From the NCBI GenBank assembly GCA_964036155.1, contig OZ038423.1:63627249-63691248 (forward strand): DNA of 64,000 nt, written 5' to 3'. Every line of letters begins with the position of its first letter. Position 1 is the first letter of the stretch. The position numbers and the translations under genes are program-made. Below, piece by piece: positions 46,467 through 57,975 of this stretch. Origin of the DNA: Diploscapter coronatus (lineage: Eukaryota > Nematoda > Chromadorea > Rhabditida > Rhabditidae). The notes under the pieces were generated by a model. That model saw only the letters and a list, made by a program, of their open reading frames with translations. It searched no databases and was not told the DNA's origin.

Positions 46467-49400
46467 TCAATAAATACCAGGCAGCAATTTGTAGGGCACT
46501 TTAGAACAATACTGCTGCCAATATTGACCGTATTTGATAAAGCACCTGGCTTCGTCCTGGAACACTCGAGCAATTAGGAATCCTGCAATAATCGCTTATT
46601 TTTATCGTTAACTTTTGGCTTTCTTCGGGATTTCAGGATTACTGGAATCTATCATGGTCTCTCAACATTCAATATAGAAAATTGTCATTTTAGTCGCTTT
46701 AACGTAATTCCTATCAAATGACTGAAATGGTGTGGATGAAGATAATCTGGCGCTCTAATTTCGAACTAATCTTCACAAGTTTCCTATACCAGCACAATGT
46801 CTCTGACCGAAGAGCGAATCACCGCGCTGCAGCACAAATGTGTCTGTTTTTATCGCATTTCTCCTTTCTTTGTATTCCGCCTGGAAGACGTCAAGGAGGT
46901 AAGATTAGTCGAGATTTGTGGAATATGGAAAGAGATATATGAAATCTGTCGAGATTTGCGGGCGATCGTAAATAGACGGATAAAGGGGATGATATTAGAG
47001 CATCAAATGACAAACCTATTCCAGTCTGATGGAATTAGTCTGGAGCTGCAGAAATAGGCTTGGTACGAAAGGATAAGTCAAAGAGTGTTGACTCCATCAC
47101 AAGGGGATATGCCATTTTGAGGGCGTATTAATCATATCCGCCAGGCTCAGGTTTTAGTACTTTAGAGCGTAAAGCAGCTAAATATAAGCGCATGTTTATG
47201 GAGCTCATATGACTACTAAAGACTGAGGGATGAAGACTCATTTCTCGCCTCTCAAAAAGGACTGCTCGTAATGCAACGAGTGGGAGAGAAAAATAAAATG
47301 TGAAAATACTAAACTTACGCGTGGGGCCTATGAAAATGTCATTGTCAGGACACATCGCACTATTACTATTTGACTATTTGGAGTTTTTTTTTTGGAAAGT
47401 TCGCAAGTTTAAACTTGGAAGTTAATGAATATGAAAGTTAGCATAGAATGTTTTCTATATCAACAAAGTAAACGTTCTAGCTTCTTATTCTAAACTTAAC
47501 AAGTCAAGATATTTCTAAATATAATACTGAAAGAACTTCCAAGGATTCTCATAATTTCAACTTTTCCAAATTAAGAAAAAGCATTACCTGTTGTGTAGAT
47601 AAATGGAAGATAAGTTAGAGGTGAGGTAACTCCTTGAAATAGACAAAATGCGAGGAACGTTAAAGCCTCCATTGGGTAGTTCAGATGTCGACATGAGGAA
47701 TAGAAACCCGATCCTGGAATTAACGAATGTCACAACATATCCTTGGGTTATTTTTCTTGTTGCGAAGAAAGCAAATGTCGATGATTAGAATTCTAGTTTG
47801 ATGAGAAAAAATAATTTTCAATCGTAAATCATGTCATAATTCAAAATTATGGCAGTGAAGATCAACTTTTTTTCATAAACTATCATTGTTATTGGATCAA
47901 CCATAAAGAATCTGTTAATCTTGAAAAAAACACTAATAATGACAAAATGAGAAAAGACATCAAATTTAAACTAAATAAATCTTCCGTATACAAAACAAAT
48001 AGCTTACCCAGCAATAAATTAGCAGCAGGCTCGCCTTCATCATTTTTGTATTTTGCAGTAATAAAAAACGGATCAGAATTGCCAATTTTGTAAATTCCGT
48101 TTGCTTTTCTGGAAGAAATAGAATTGACCAGTTTCCATTTTTAACTTCCTACCGAAATTCGTATTTCTGCCTGTCGATGGCGTTTGTGATATAAATGGAA
48201 GTCAGAGTGAGGAGTGTGAAGATAATGTTGGAAATAAGAGGCAGATTGCGGTTATTGTAGATCATCACTGTGATTGGAGAGGTGAACAGGACTGGGTAAA
48301 ATACCTGTACAAATAGTATTGTCCAAAAATAGTCGCTATTATTTGGTGGGTTGGAAAATTTTTAGAATCATGTGAATTTTTTCTCGTCTTTTTGTAAGAA
48401 AAATTTATACCATATCAGTCCACATGCGATAGAATCCGAGATTGGCTCGTTTCGAATCGAGTGCATTCAAGTAGAGATCTTCTGCCCAGGAATGACGCAA
48501 GATATACAGTAACTGCACACCACCGTTGCACAACACACTTTCTGGAAAGTATAAATTTGCATATAGAAAATAGGTTGAATCGGAATGAAGCAAGATTTTA
48601 TGAAAATAAAGTTTTGATAAAATGATAAGCGGAAACATTCCTGCTGTCGAGAAGAAAAATGCATAAATTTAGAATATTGCCTTTTATGACGAAAATACCG
48701 ATGTTCAATTGTTCAATGATATTACAATGACAAAGAAAATAGACTTACTGGATATCCGACCGTAAGTTGCATGTGAATAGTGGAATGCCGAAATAATGAA
48801 AAGGGACCAGAATCCAAACGTAACGCGAGTTCGGATGAAATGCTTCAGATCGATGTCCAGGAAGGTTGGATGAGCTTCGATGCCGAAGTAGAATTCGGGA
48901 ACTGTCGTTACTGAATTGCATGGATAAACGTCGTTATTCTCCTCAGACAAATTAATCGTAAAATGATATCTTCAATAACAAATTTAAATCGTATCTAATT
49001 CTTTTTCTTCTGATGTCGTGTCATCTACAACAAATTTGAACATCAAGAGAATGGGAAACGAGACAATTTTGAAAAAAAACTGGAATTTTTAGACTAATTC
49101 TACGAGAGATCAATAATAAATCTGAAAAGAATACCATGATTTCCCGTTCCGAAGTAGTAACTGAGCAACAGAACGAAGAATCCACATGCAGAAATGAGTG
49201 CAAGGCAGATAGCGACTGAGTTGAAATGGAGGAAGAGAACGTCGCCTCGATACAAGCCTAGCAAAGATCCGAGGGAGTACAGAAGGCATAGCAACACAGT
49301 CGAGGAGAATCCGTTCACTGGCTTCCATTTGTTTCCTGAAATTTAAATCTAAGACTGATAGCAAATGAGTTCAAACAAGATCTTCGAAGAAACATTGTTT

Positions 49401-50936
49401 TTTTTCTCGAGATTTTAGAAGAATGTATTCTGCAAGATGAAATTATAAAATCGAATTCTAGCATAGTAAAAAATATTTTATGACAAACTCTAATCACCTA
49501 ACGACGATAGTACGAGAACTCTATCGTGGGGCAAGAACATGTGAAAAATGAGCTGCAAAGACAGAATCGAAAGGGCCAATTTCCAGGCCACAAAATCATT
49601 GAGTGGAGGGATCATTTGTATGACGAAAGGATATCGAAACAGTTGAGCGAATGTCTGAAAAATAACATCGATGATGAAACCATTTAAAATTTCATCCATG
49701 AATTAGCATAATCATGGTGAAAATTCTCTGAATAATGATTTTTATGGAAGTCGATAATTAAGAAATCTCGCAACATTGCTATCTCATAATTTGAAGAGTG
49801 AATATGGCAAAGTGATAATTGCTCTGCTCTTCTAGTGTTGCATAAGGTTCGTTCGCGAATTGGTGTGTGTGTGTGTGTGTGATGACGATGATGAAAGAAA
49901 AATTGAGAAGGTTTGACACAAGATTATGAGAGAGTGAGTTGATTTTGCATGTTTATGTTTGGTCCCGGTTTCTTTTCTTGTCGAGTCCAAGTCAAGCAAA
50001 AATGTTGCAGTTTATTTGTAATGGCCTGTCAGGGCTACTTGATTTGTTGGGCTTTCTGTAAATGATAGCCGAGGGCAGACGAAATGAGATAATGAGGTTT
50101 GGGGCTGGGAGAAATGAATGTGAATTTTGGTTTATTGGCTGATTGGTGGATGTGTGCTAATTCAGGTAGGATGAACTTAGATCAATTGGGAATTGCGGTC
50201 TTGGGCCAATCACAGGACCCATTTACTGTATATGTTTCGTCGAGCTCCGATATTTTCAAATGCCCGAAAAATGAGTGAAAAGTTACCAAAAATTTTTGCC
50301 AATGATATTTTATCATTTTAAAGTGCAATGGACCAAAATAATGCGAAGACAAAGGATTTACCTTCCGGAAGCTTCCAGCATGAAGATGAACTGAATACAG
50401 GTAGAAAAATGTGAATAGAGGCAGGAATATCGACACGATAAACAGTAATTGAGACGAGACTTTCTGCTGCTTCTGCAAGTTTTTCTTTAGAACTTCACTT
50501 GTACTTACAAATTCTTCAGCTTAGTGTACAGCTTGCACTTTAAAATTTTTTAAATTTCAGCGGGAGCATTTTCATTGACTTTCATAGAAAAACTGTAAAA
50601 CAAAAAACTTTTCTTCATATAATAAAAAGAAAAAATTTCAGGATAAAAAGTTGTAGCAAGGGTAATTAGGAAATAATAAGACTTATTCATTCTTAGCCAA
50701 ATCTACCCTCCACCTATTTAATAGTGATAAACATTTGTTTTCAAGAATTGTTACCAAAAAGTTTTTCCCTTCCAAACTGACATATTAATATAAAAAATGA
50801 TTTAAAAAACCACCTCCAAAGTCTGTTGCAGAAGCAAAATGTCCCTTTGTGAGATGGAGCTCCTCCTCGTCAAACTGGTCGTCCTCGTGAGACTCGACGA
50901 GGAACCGAACGAGGATCGTCTTCTGCCTTGTTGCAT
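46467..50936 (-). CDS. dhcr-7: Sterol reductase of the DHCR7/ERG24 family
   Basis: Ten exons on the minus strand: 50814-50936, 50362-50472, 49498-49654, 49135-49335, 48749-48910, 48411-48541, 48153-48304, 48008-48108, 47588-47713, 46467-46582; 459 residues. The family reduces sterol double bonds with NADPH in the ER membrane. Multiple membrane segments are obvious. Signatures in order: EFYFGIEAHPTFLDIDLKHF, ILRHSWAEDLYLNALDS with GFYRMWTDMVFYPVLFTSP, then GSGFYSSCRHLNYPMEAL and the C-terminal KYGQYWQQYC, VPYKLLPGIY. The W-x-E-D-x-Y-L-x-x-x-D pattern favours DHCR7 over C14-reductases. The usual R-H-x-N-Y-x-G-D cofactor-site block reads R-H-L-N-Y-P-M-E, so the Gly-Asp pair is absent and specificity or activity may differ. 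The N-terminus is Arg/Ser-rich. Nematodes do not make sterols de novo but modify dietary ones. Confidence 0.9.
46797..47057 (+). CDS. Possible small nested antisense gene
   Basis: It lies wholly inside the last intron (46583-47587) of the sterol reductase, on the opposite strand. From the ATG, 34 codons have strong coding-like third positions (MSLTEERITALQHKCVCFYR, then FRLEDVKE). A good GTAAGA donor follows at 46899 and a TTCCAG acceptor ends at 47024. The 126-nt candidate intron is a multiple of three and has no stop, so spliced (44 residues) and unspliced (86 residues) products would both end SLELQK. I recognise no family. It could be a real short protein, the first exon of a longer gene, or chance. 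Confidence 0.35.
   Translation: MSLTEERITALQHKCVCFYRISPFFVFRLEDVKEVRLVEICGIWKEIYEICRDLRAIVNRRIKGMILEHQMTNLFQSDGISLELQK
49863..49880. repeat. (GT)9 microsatellite
   Basis: Perfect GT dinucleotide run in intron 2 of the sterol reductase gene. Confidence 0.95.
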
Positions 50937-51780
50937 GGCTGATTGTTGACTGATTTAGAATTGATTGCAATGGATTATTCGACTGATCATAATCTGCAAA
51001 TTACAGAATTAGTTAATTGTATGAAAAATTAAAAAAAAAAAACGAAACTTTCCTTTTTCTCGTGAAAAATTCTCGCATTTCCATTTTTAGAACTAGATGA
51101 AATAATTTCATCATATGGAAAATAAGGAACATGAAATGTCAGAACTCATCCTCCTTTTGATAAATTGCATTGTGACAAGTTGAATTATCCCATGTCTTTT
51201 TCCTTACATCTGCACTCTCATTCTCCTTCAAAATAGATACCCTCGCTCTCGAAGATAATACAGCAAATTTGTCGCGAGAGATGAGAGGCTAATAAATAAA
51301 TAATTGCTGAAAGATATAATGAAGTATGTAGAGAGGAAAACTGATAGCTCCTGGAAAAATCGATAGGAGATATGTGAAATCTCAGAGATAAACGAGAGGA
51401 AAGGGAAGAGATATTACAATTGAAAGAAAAAAAGACGAGAAATGAAAAAAGGGACGAAGGGAGAGAAGAAGAGAGGGAAATGAAGCCGACGGAAGGAAAG
51501 TCAGAGAAAAAGAGAAATGATGATTCTGAGCTCGTACACATGACCACTCTGCCTGTGGCCGAGGAATATGTGAGGTGATCATGATTGAGACAAACCTCTC
51601 TGCCTTTGTGCTTTCAACCCTCTCCTTCTGTTGTCAACCCAATAATGAGCCCTACCTTTCAAATCAACAGCTGCTCCCTCTGACCAAATTCATAATGCAA
51701 CAATGCTTGTCTCCCTTCATAGCAATATGTTGTAGTGGATAGCGAGTCAGATTTTTGCCTTTTTCTGAACGACCAGACTT

Positions 51781-51898
51781 CTCCAAAACACGACCCGCAG
51801 AAGAAAAATAATATATCTTGTCAAATGAGAAAAAGAAGATATGCTCTTTTCCTCTCTCGATATGTCATACTATTTTTCTGCGGGTCGAGTTTTGAGAG
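51781..51898. repeat. Long imperfect hairpin of about 118 nt
   Basis: The left arm starts CTCCAAAACACGACCCGCAG and pairs with CTGCGGGTCGAGTTTTGAGAG on the right; pairing then continues inward through AAAAATAATAT and a looser purine/pyrimidine stretch to a loop near 51839-51845. The outer part matches at about 19 of 21 positions. It could be a foldback relic or a transcribed hairpin; there is no expression evidence. Confidence 0.6.
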
Positions 51899-53918
51899 GT
51901 TTGTAGACGATAAGCGAGAGATTTTAGAAAAGAAGGAACAGAGAAGCTTGAAAAAGTAAATGTTTCTGGGAAAGATAAGGCATTTTTCAAGTAAGAAAGT
52001 GGATCAAATTTTGAACAGGCTTCTAATGAACACGAGTATCGACTGAAAAATAAAATGTTAACCAGCCATTTTAGCAGTTTGAAAACCCCCCATTCTATGA
52101 TCAGAAATGTTCGCAATTGGCAAAAAAATTCGGAACTGCAAGTATAATTTAAAAAAAAAAAAAGTTGAAGACGACTCATTGAAACATACTGCAAAATTTA
52201 CGGTGCAGTGCAAAATGGAACATTCCTGTTCATCCTATTTAAGAGCCATATTTTGCACTGTGTTCAATAAAAACGCTTGCAAATTGTATGGGAAAACTTA
52301 CACCGATAATCGTCATGACGAGGATGAAGAAGGAAAGGCTATCTTTGTCCAGGACGGAATCGAGATTTCGGACAGGCCGATCGCGTTCTGGAAACAGAAA
52401 GGGCTTCCTGTATTTGTCACCAAATTTTAGGGTAGGGAAAAGAAAAATAACTGGTGACAAATACAAATAATGATGGTGATCAGTTAGTGACAAATACAAA
52501 ATACCCAAGGAAAGTAATTGATTAATTCTGCAAGAAGCTCACTCTTGCAAATTGTGTTTTGCTCAATAAACTCAGCAATTTAATGAGCTGCCATTCAAGA
52601 CGCTTAATCGGAGCAAAACAGAAATCGGAGTCTGAAAGGTTCAAGAGTTTTACAGTAAGGAAAAGCGCTTCGAAGTAGGAATTCTTCAAAGAAAATTAGA
52701 CTGAGCACACAAACGACAGCACGGCCTGTCAGCATAGTTAGAATTTGTGCATGCAATTTGACAAAATTAGCAGAATTCATTACTCGTTTTGATTTGCCAG
52801 AGAGTCCTTACTTCTCATTCTCAAAAGTGCGAAAAGTGTCTTCAATGATCGTCCGATTTCCGAGTACTTTTCAAAAATCCAGTTCCATACGCCTATGAGC
52901 ACTGTATTTATCTACAGCCCTATGGAACTCTTTTTCGACCTTATCGCTTCCAGACGCGCTGATGCCGAATTTTGATTTGTTGCTAAAATTTGAATAACGA
53001 AATAGTGTTAGCGAGACAGATTAGAGTAATTTCATTACTATGCACGACTCGACAGGCCATGTGAAAAGTCAGTGAAATTATTTTGGATTTTTTCTGGAGG
53101 ATTTTCTTAACAACGACTTTTTTAGATTATCGAAAGTGGCAAACTTCATGTAGAATTTGTCGCATCTCCAGGTCACTTGTTCGACGATTTTTTTTAAAAC
53201 AATTTTTTCATCAAAGTTTCCACTTTTGTCGCGGCAATTAACTTTTGTGAGGTTTCGTGAAATTTCTCATTCTTTTCATAGCACTTCAGTTCACCATTGC
53301 CCATATCAGCTTTTGAGGAGAGGATTCGATGCCATTTGATGAGCACAGTGCTTTATTCTTCCTTTTCTTTGTTCCGCAAAGCCTAATTAAAATTGCATCA
53401 AAAGTCAATATTTACAAATCTAATAGCGCATTTTTAAATCTAATCAGATACGATTATCGAGAATATAAAAAATAAAAATAAAAATAATGCACAGGTAGGA
53501 ATTTATTTTCAAGTTTCTGAAAAATGACACCGGACAGCTCAAAGCACTGTGATGAGGTAATGACGAGCATGGGGAAATGCGAATGTGAGTCTTACAATTC
53601 ATTTAACTTCGACAGAAATTACAATTTCGCACTACAGATTTTTGCTCATTCGATCTTATCTTTTCTTTTTTATCGATATGAAAACTTTCGAATCAAAGCT
53701 ATTTGCGATGCGGTGCGCAGAAACTTTGAAAATCTGCGGTACAATTTTTTCGCACTGCTAATAGTTGTGTTTCTAACTCATGGAAATTTCGGGGAGTTGT
53801 ATCTGAATAATAGAGCCAAGATTCTTTATGGTAGATAAGCAAATGATGTATAAGTTCCTTCTCCAATAATATTTTGAATAAGTTCATGAGTTTTTTTCCT
53901 CAAACCTAATCGATCCCT

Positions 53919-53974
53919 TGTAGTTGCCACTCAGTTTATAGAACGACCACTCTAAAAACTGAGTGACAACTACA
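53919..53974. repeat. Short stem-loop with 19-bp stem
   Basis: TGTAGTTGCCACTCAGTTT at 53919-53937 pairs with AAACTGAGTGACAACTACA at 53956-53974, with a single C-A mismatch and an 18-nt loop. Size and shape resemble a short pre-miRNA or structured RNA, but the stem is on the short side for a miRNA precursor. Confidence 0.65.
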
Positions 53975-55400
53975 GAGAGCCAAGCTAATTTAGGAAATTC
54001 TTCAACTTGGGAAATTTATTGTGATTTACAACCAAAAAAGGAATTCTTATGATAGTGCTAAAAGCATAGGCTCTATAAGTTTTGCAATCATTCAAAAGAC
54101 TTACATCCGTATATGATAAGCCGGAAGCAAGAGAGTCACTGTAAGATGGGTTTCGAGGTTTTGATCAAAGGAGGAAGATCTGAGGAGAGGATAGAAGTAG
54201 AACCGAAAGGTCTAGCTCGATATGAGGTATCAAAGTCTCTTAGCTCTCGGCGTTGTTCACCAGAGAGTGTCCAAGAACAAAGAGTGAAGGGGTGCTGTTA
54301 GGAAAGAGATTCATTCTGTTAGTCTGTTGAGAGATAAACCAAAGGTAGATTTCTCTATTAAAGTTTATTGGCTGCTAAAAATGCAAAACAATAAAAATAA
54401 AACTGCTGCTGCTGTTGGTGGTTCTCTTTCAGAATTGTCCTTTCCGGGAAAAAAGTGTAGGCAGGGTCAGGCTCCGTCCCAATGATAAGGGGTTTGACCC
54501 CATTATGCCCTGTGCGCGAAGTGTTCTCCGAATGAAAATCTATTTTAAAAAATGTATCATTTTTAAAGGTTCGTAAGAATATATAACTTCAGTCGGACTA
54601 AGATTTGATTGATCAGAAATCATCACGTTAGCTCTGAATACCGTTTTCTGTTCTGATTGATGGATGCTTGCAGATAGGTAACGCTGTGCTAAAAATGCTC
54701 TGTCTGAGAGACGTTTTTGCATGATAATTACTTAATTACTTTCTCGTCTTCCCCGATAATGAACATGTTTGCAGGGTGCACGCACAGGCTATGGAATGGA
54801 AATGCAATGTGTCAGTGTGTCAGCAGTGGTGACCTGTTGCATGAATGATATCCCGAAATGCTGAATTGCTGCAGGGGCATATCATCTCATTCCTCCATCC
54901 ATTTCCACTCTTCCCAGACGATCATTCCATTGCCTTATCTAATTTTCCAATCTGATGCTTGCACCTTGCCTGTGTCCTCGAGACAGCCGCACAAACCTAG
55001 ACCATTCTCTGTTTTGCTCCCTTCCCCTTTTTTCTCTCCCCCTCTTTTGTCTGCAACAATTTGTGCTTTTTTATTTTGGAATTACTTTCGGGCCTTTCAA
55101 TCAAAATCGAGTCATTTATCTCTTCTCATAAAAGAGTAGCTCTTCTGCTTCTGCTGTGTCCAGTGCTCTTTTGCTTTTTTTCTAGTTTCTTGTTGCAATC
55201 CCTTCTTTTCTCAATACACTCCTCTTCAACCTTTAATCCGATCTCCTCACTCCCCCACTCCTGTTTTCTTCATTGTCTTTATTGTAACTCCGTTCTCGAG
55301 TTTTCTCATGGTTTTTTTTTTGAATTTATCAGTGGGTTCAACAGATTTCAACATCGCTATTTCAATCGACAATGTTCGGTTTTAGTCAAACTTGCCAAAA

Positions 55401-57492
55401 ATGAGACTCTTCCTGGTCTTGTTTGTCACGGTCGTCGGACTTTCCTGCGCGAATAGAGGTTTGTCATTTCCAATTTAGGTTACTCCTATTTATTTGTCGT
55501 GAATTTCTTCAAGTTATTTTTATCAGATTAAGGTAGATCTAACATCGCCAGGGATCTGTTCAGGACCTATTCGCAAAGAGTCTATAATAAGGAGTACGAT
55601 TTAGTATGTAATACTGTTGAAACACTTTCAAATACTTAAACTCAATTTTAGGTTCGTTCGATGTACCACGATAATGCGGGTTTGTTATTTTAAATATTTC
55701 ATTTTTCCAACTAAATGAATCAGAGAGGAACGAAAATTTATTTTTAGAAGTTTTTCTTCAATCGCTTCTTCCATTCCGAGATTTTAGATACAAAAATAAC
55801 ATTCGATTTCGAGATCTAAACTATCAACATTGCGACATAGCTCATTTCTGAACACGATTATGATTTTATATACATAGCTAAATGAGATTTCCTTCCTTTA
55901 ATCAAACGTTTTAGTGACTGTCGAAAAGGGCAAAAGATCTTACTACGGACCTGACGGTACGAATTAGATATTTTATGCTATTAAATTTTTTTAGATTTTT
56001 AGCCATTGCCAAAGCCATCAAGATGTATCATGAAGACCTCGGCGTATCTAAGACTCTTGTAAGCTAAATGTTTTATCAATTATTTATAAAATGTAAAATC
56101 GGGGTTTATACATAGGATCCTCAGATAGATCTGGCGAACTAATGTTCTGGACAGCTTTTTGCGCAGAAATATCATCAAAATTGTAAATAAGAATTCTGTG
56201 AAGGAAAAACATAATTAGAAATTTTCCTAGCCGAAAGAATCACAAAAATCCATAGCTCTAAATGAATGCATTTTCACAAATGAAATGTCTCTTGCTTCTT
56301 TGTGTTTGCGTTTAAATATTTTAAGCTGATTTTTGACACAGAACCATTTTACCAGGTTTATCGTCGATATAGACGGGTTTTCGAGACATTCGGAGTTTGA
56401 AGGGTACTTCCTTCCCAAATTTTCGCTTTAAACTATCACGTCTCTACCACAAACGCATTTTTGCAAGGAGCGCGGAACTCGGGGACTCTATTTGTACAAG
56501 CTCAAAATATTTTTCTTTTCCGAAAGAGTAGTGGGATACGCAAGATTTATAAGAAAAAGACTGTTGGGGAACGATAAAACCGTGTGTCTATTATATATTT
56601 CTCAAAAATACCAAAGACCAAATGGGATATTTGATGCTTCACAATATCCGAGAAAATTGCATAATATATTCGATTCCGTGACCTAAATTTCTGTGTATTG
56701 ATCAGGCACAGTATCTTCTACGGTACTGAATTTACTAATAGAAATGCTTCTCTCTTCTCACTTGAATTGATTGACATATTAGTGGTGCAGCTTCCTGAGA
56801 AGATAAGCATTCTATTGTCGACTGTGAGTAAGTGAATATTGCATACTCTCTGCAACTCGCTTTTCTTTTCCCTCGTTATTTCTTTTCTCCTCACTCTTGT
56901 TTTCTTTTCGTCTCTCCGGAAAAGTGTAGAGAAATAGAGGTGGGGAATGAGGGAGGCAAGTTGCAACGAGTATGCAATATTCACTTACTCACAGTCGACA
57001 ATAGTATATTTCAACCGACTGTTATTTCGTCCAGGAATAGGAGTTCAGAAATTATATTCGTCAAGCAAATATGAATTAACGAACATCTTACAAATTTAGA
57101 ACACCAATGAGCAGTTCATTGAGCTCTCGAACGACTTCGTCTACTATCAAAGCGACTACGAAGTAAGTAAGGCTTATCAAGAAGTTGGAAAGATATCATT
57201 TGTAGTTATGAACTAGACAAGACTCTAGTTTGCTTTGGAAATATTTTGTTGGGAGCATTAATTAAAACTTGATGATTTAGTCTGAAAAGAGTCAAGTTAG
57301 GAAAGTTAGTTAACTAGTCTGATATCTCTGAGACTAATTCGATATCAATTAATGATAGGCTTATAGATTCAGAGCGAACTGAAAGATCAAAATATCCGCG
57401 GTACCTACTGGCAGATCTGGAAAAAGTCGAGCGACGGCCCATGGAAGATCATCCACGACGAATTCTCCATCGATAAGGACGACGACAACTGA
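55401..57492 (+). CDS. Secreted SnoaL/DUF4440-like (NTF2-fold) protein
   Basis: Seven exons: 55401-55462, 55537-55603, 55652-55679, 55915-55956, 56003-56058, 57100-57162, 57367-57492; 147 residues. Residues 1-17 form a signal peptide (RLFLVLFVTVVGLSCA). The remainder reads like the NTF2-fold family: MYHDNAVTVEKGK, SYYGPDAIAKAIKMYHEDLG, FVYYQSDYEIQSEL, GTYWQIWKKSSDGPWKIIHD, then an acidic end. Family members bind small molecules or are enzymes; no catalytic residue can be assigned. The exon 1 donor is uncertain: the stronger GAG|GTTTGT site gives the wrong phase, so the weaker TTT|GTCATT is used. Intron 5 (1,041 nt) carries a dispersed repeat and an inverted repeat. AATAAA at 57629-57634. Confidence 0.8.
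56324..56493 (+). repeat. Dispersed repeat, copy in the SnoaL-like gene intron
   Basis: Shares AGCTGATTTTTGACACA, GGTTTATCGTCGATATAGAC, GTTGAAGGGTACTT-like and GCGCGGAACTCGGGGACTCT blocks, in order, with 62313-62485. The copy at 31441-31615 is on the other strand. Noncoding. Confidence 0.65.
56812..57004. repeat. Intronic inverted repeat with 46-bp arms
   Basis: Arms 56812-56857 and 56959-57004 are reverse complements over 46 bp apart from two or so positions; each contains GTCGACTGTGAGTAAGTGAA and TATTGCATACTC on its own strand. The spacer of about 100 bp is pyrimidine-rich on the left and purine-rich on the right. It lies just before exon 6 of the SnoaL-like gene. Confidence 0.8.
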
Positions 57493-57628
57493 GCGACTCA
57501 TCGGACGGGCTGATCGGATTTTGACAATCGATTTTTGACTCTTGCATCAACCATCAACTCGATCATTTTTTCACGTTTTTTTCCTCGTTTTCTTGCAATG
57601 GTTCTTACGAGTAGACTTCTACCTTCAC

Positions 57629-57634
57629 AATAAA
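57629..57634 (+). terminator. Poly(A) signal AATAAA of the SnoaL-like gene
   Basis: Hexamer 137 nt past the stop. The following stretch to 57975 separates this gene from the convergent BPI-like gene and holds no exon. Confidence 0.5.
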
Positions 57635-57975
57635 TTAATCAGGAAATTATGCATTCTATTCTTTACGGGATTAAGGGCATAGTTTTATCCACAGCATTTT
57701 AACGGTAATTTTAGCGATCATATTCATTTATGGACACATTTTTCGATGACGAGTTGATAATAAAATGCGTGGCACACATATGTGCTTGTTGATAAAAAAG
57801 TGTAAGATACAAAAAATCGATAGGAAAACATTTAAATTCTAGCAAAGAATATTTAAACTGATAGAACATCTGTCAAGAAAACGTTGTAATAATTTGTAGA
57901 CAGTGAAATTCACTTCACAGAATCATTGACCTGTTTCGACATTTTTACAGAAATTCATCTAGAACTCCAGCAAAT

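Larger units (their letters stand above)
50937..55400. other. Divergent intergenic region between sterol reductase and SnoaL-like genes
   Basis: About 4.5 kb between divergently transcribed genes. Two hairpins are annotated separately. Two open frames are borderline: 52107-52430 (+), whose last 38 codons (ending WKQKGLPVFVTKF) have coding-like third positions, and 53524-53838 (+), beginning MTPDSSKHCDEVMTSMGKCE. Neither has a recognised family or a complete splice model, so I do not call them genes. A 13-bp sequence GTATTTGTCACCA near 52409 recurs inverted, and partly a third time, within the next 90 bp. Confidence 0.5.
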
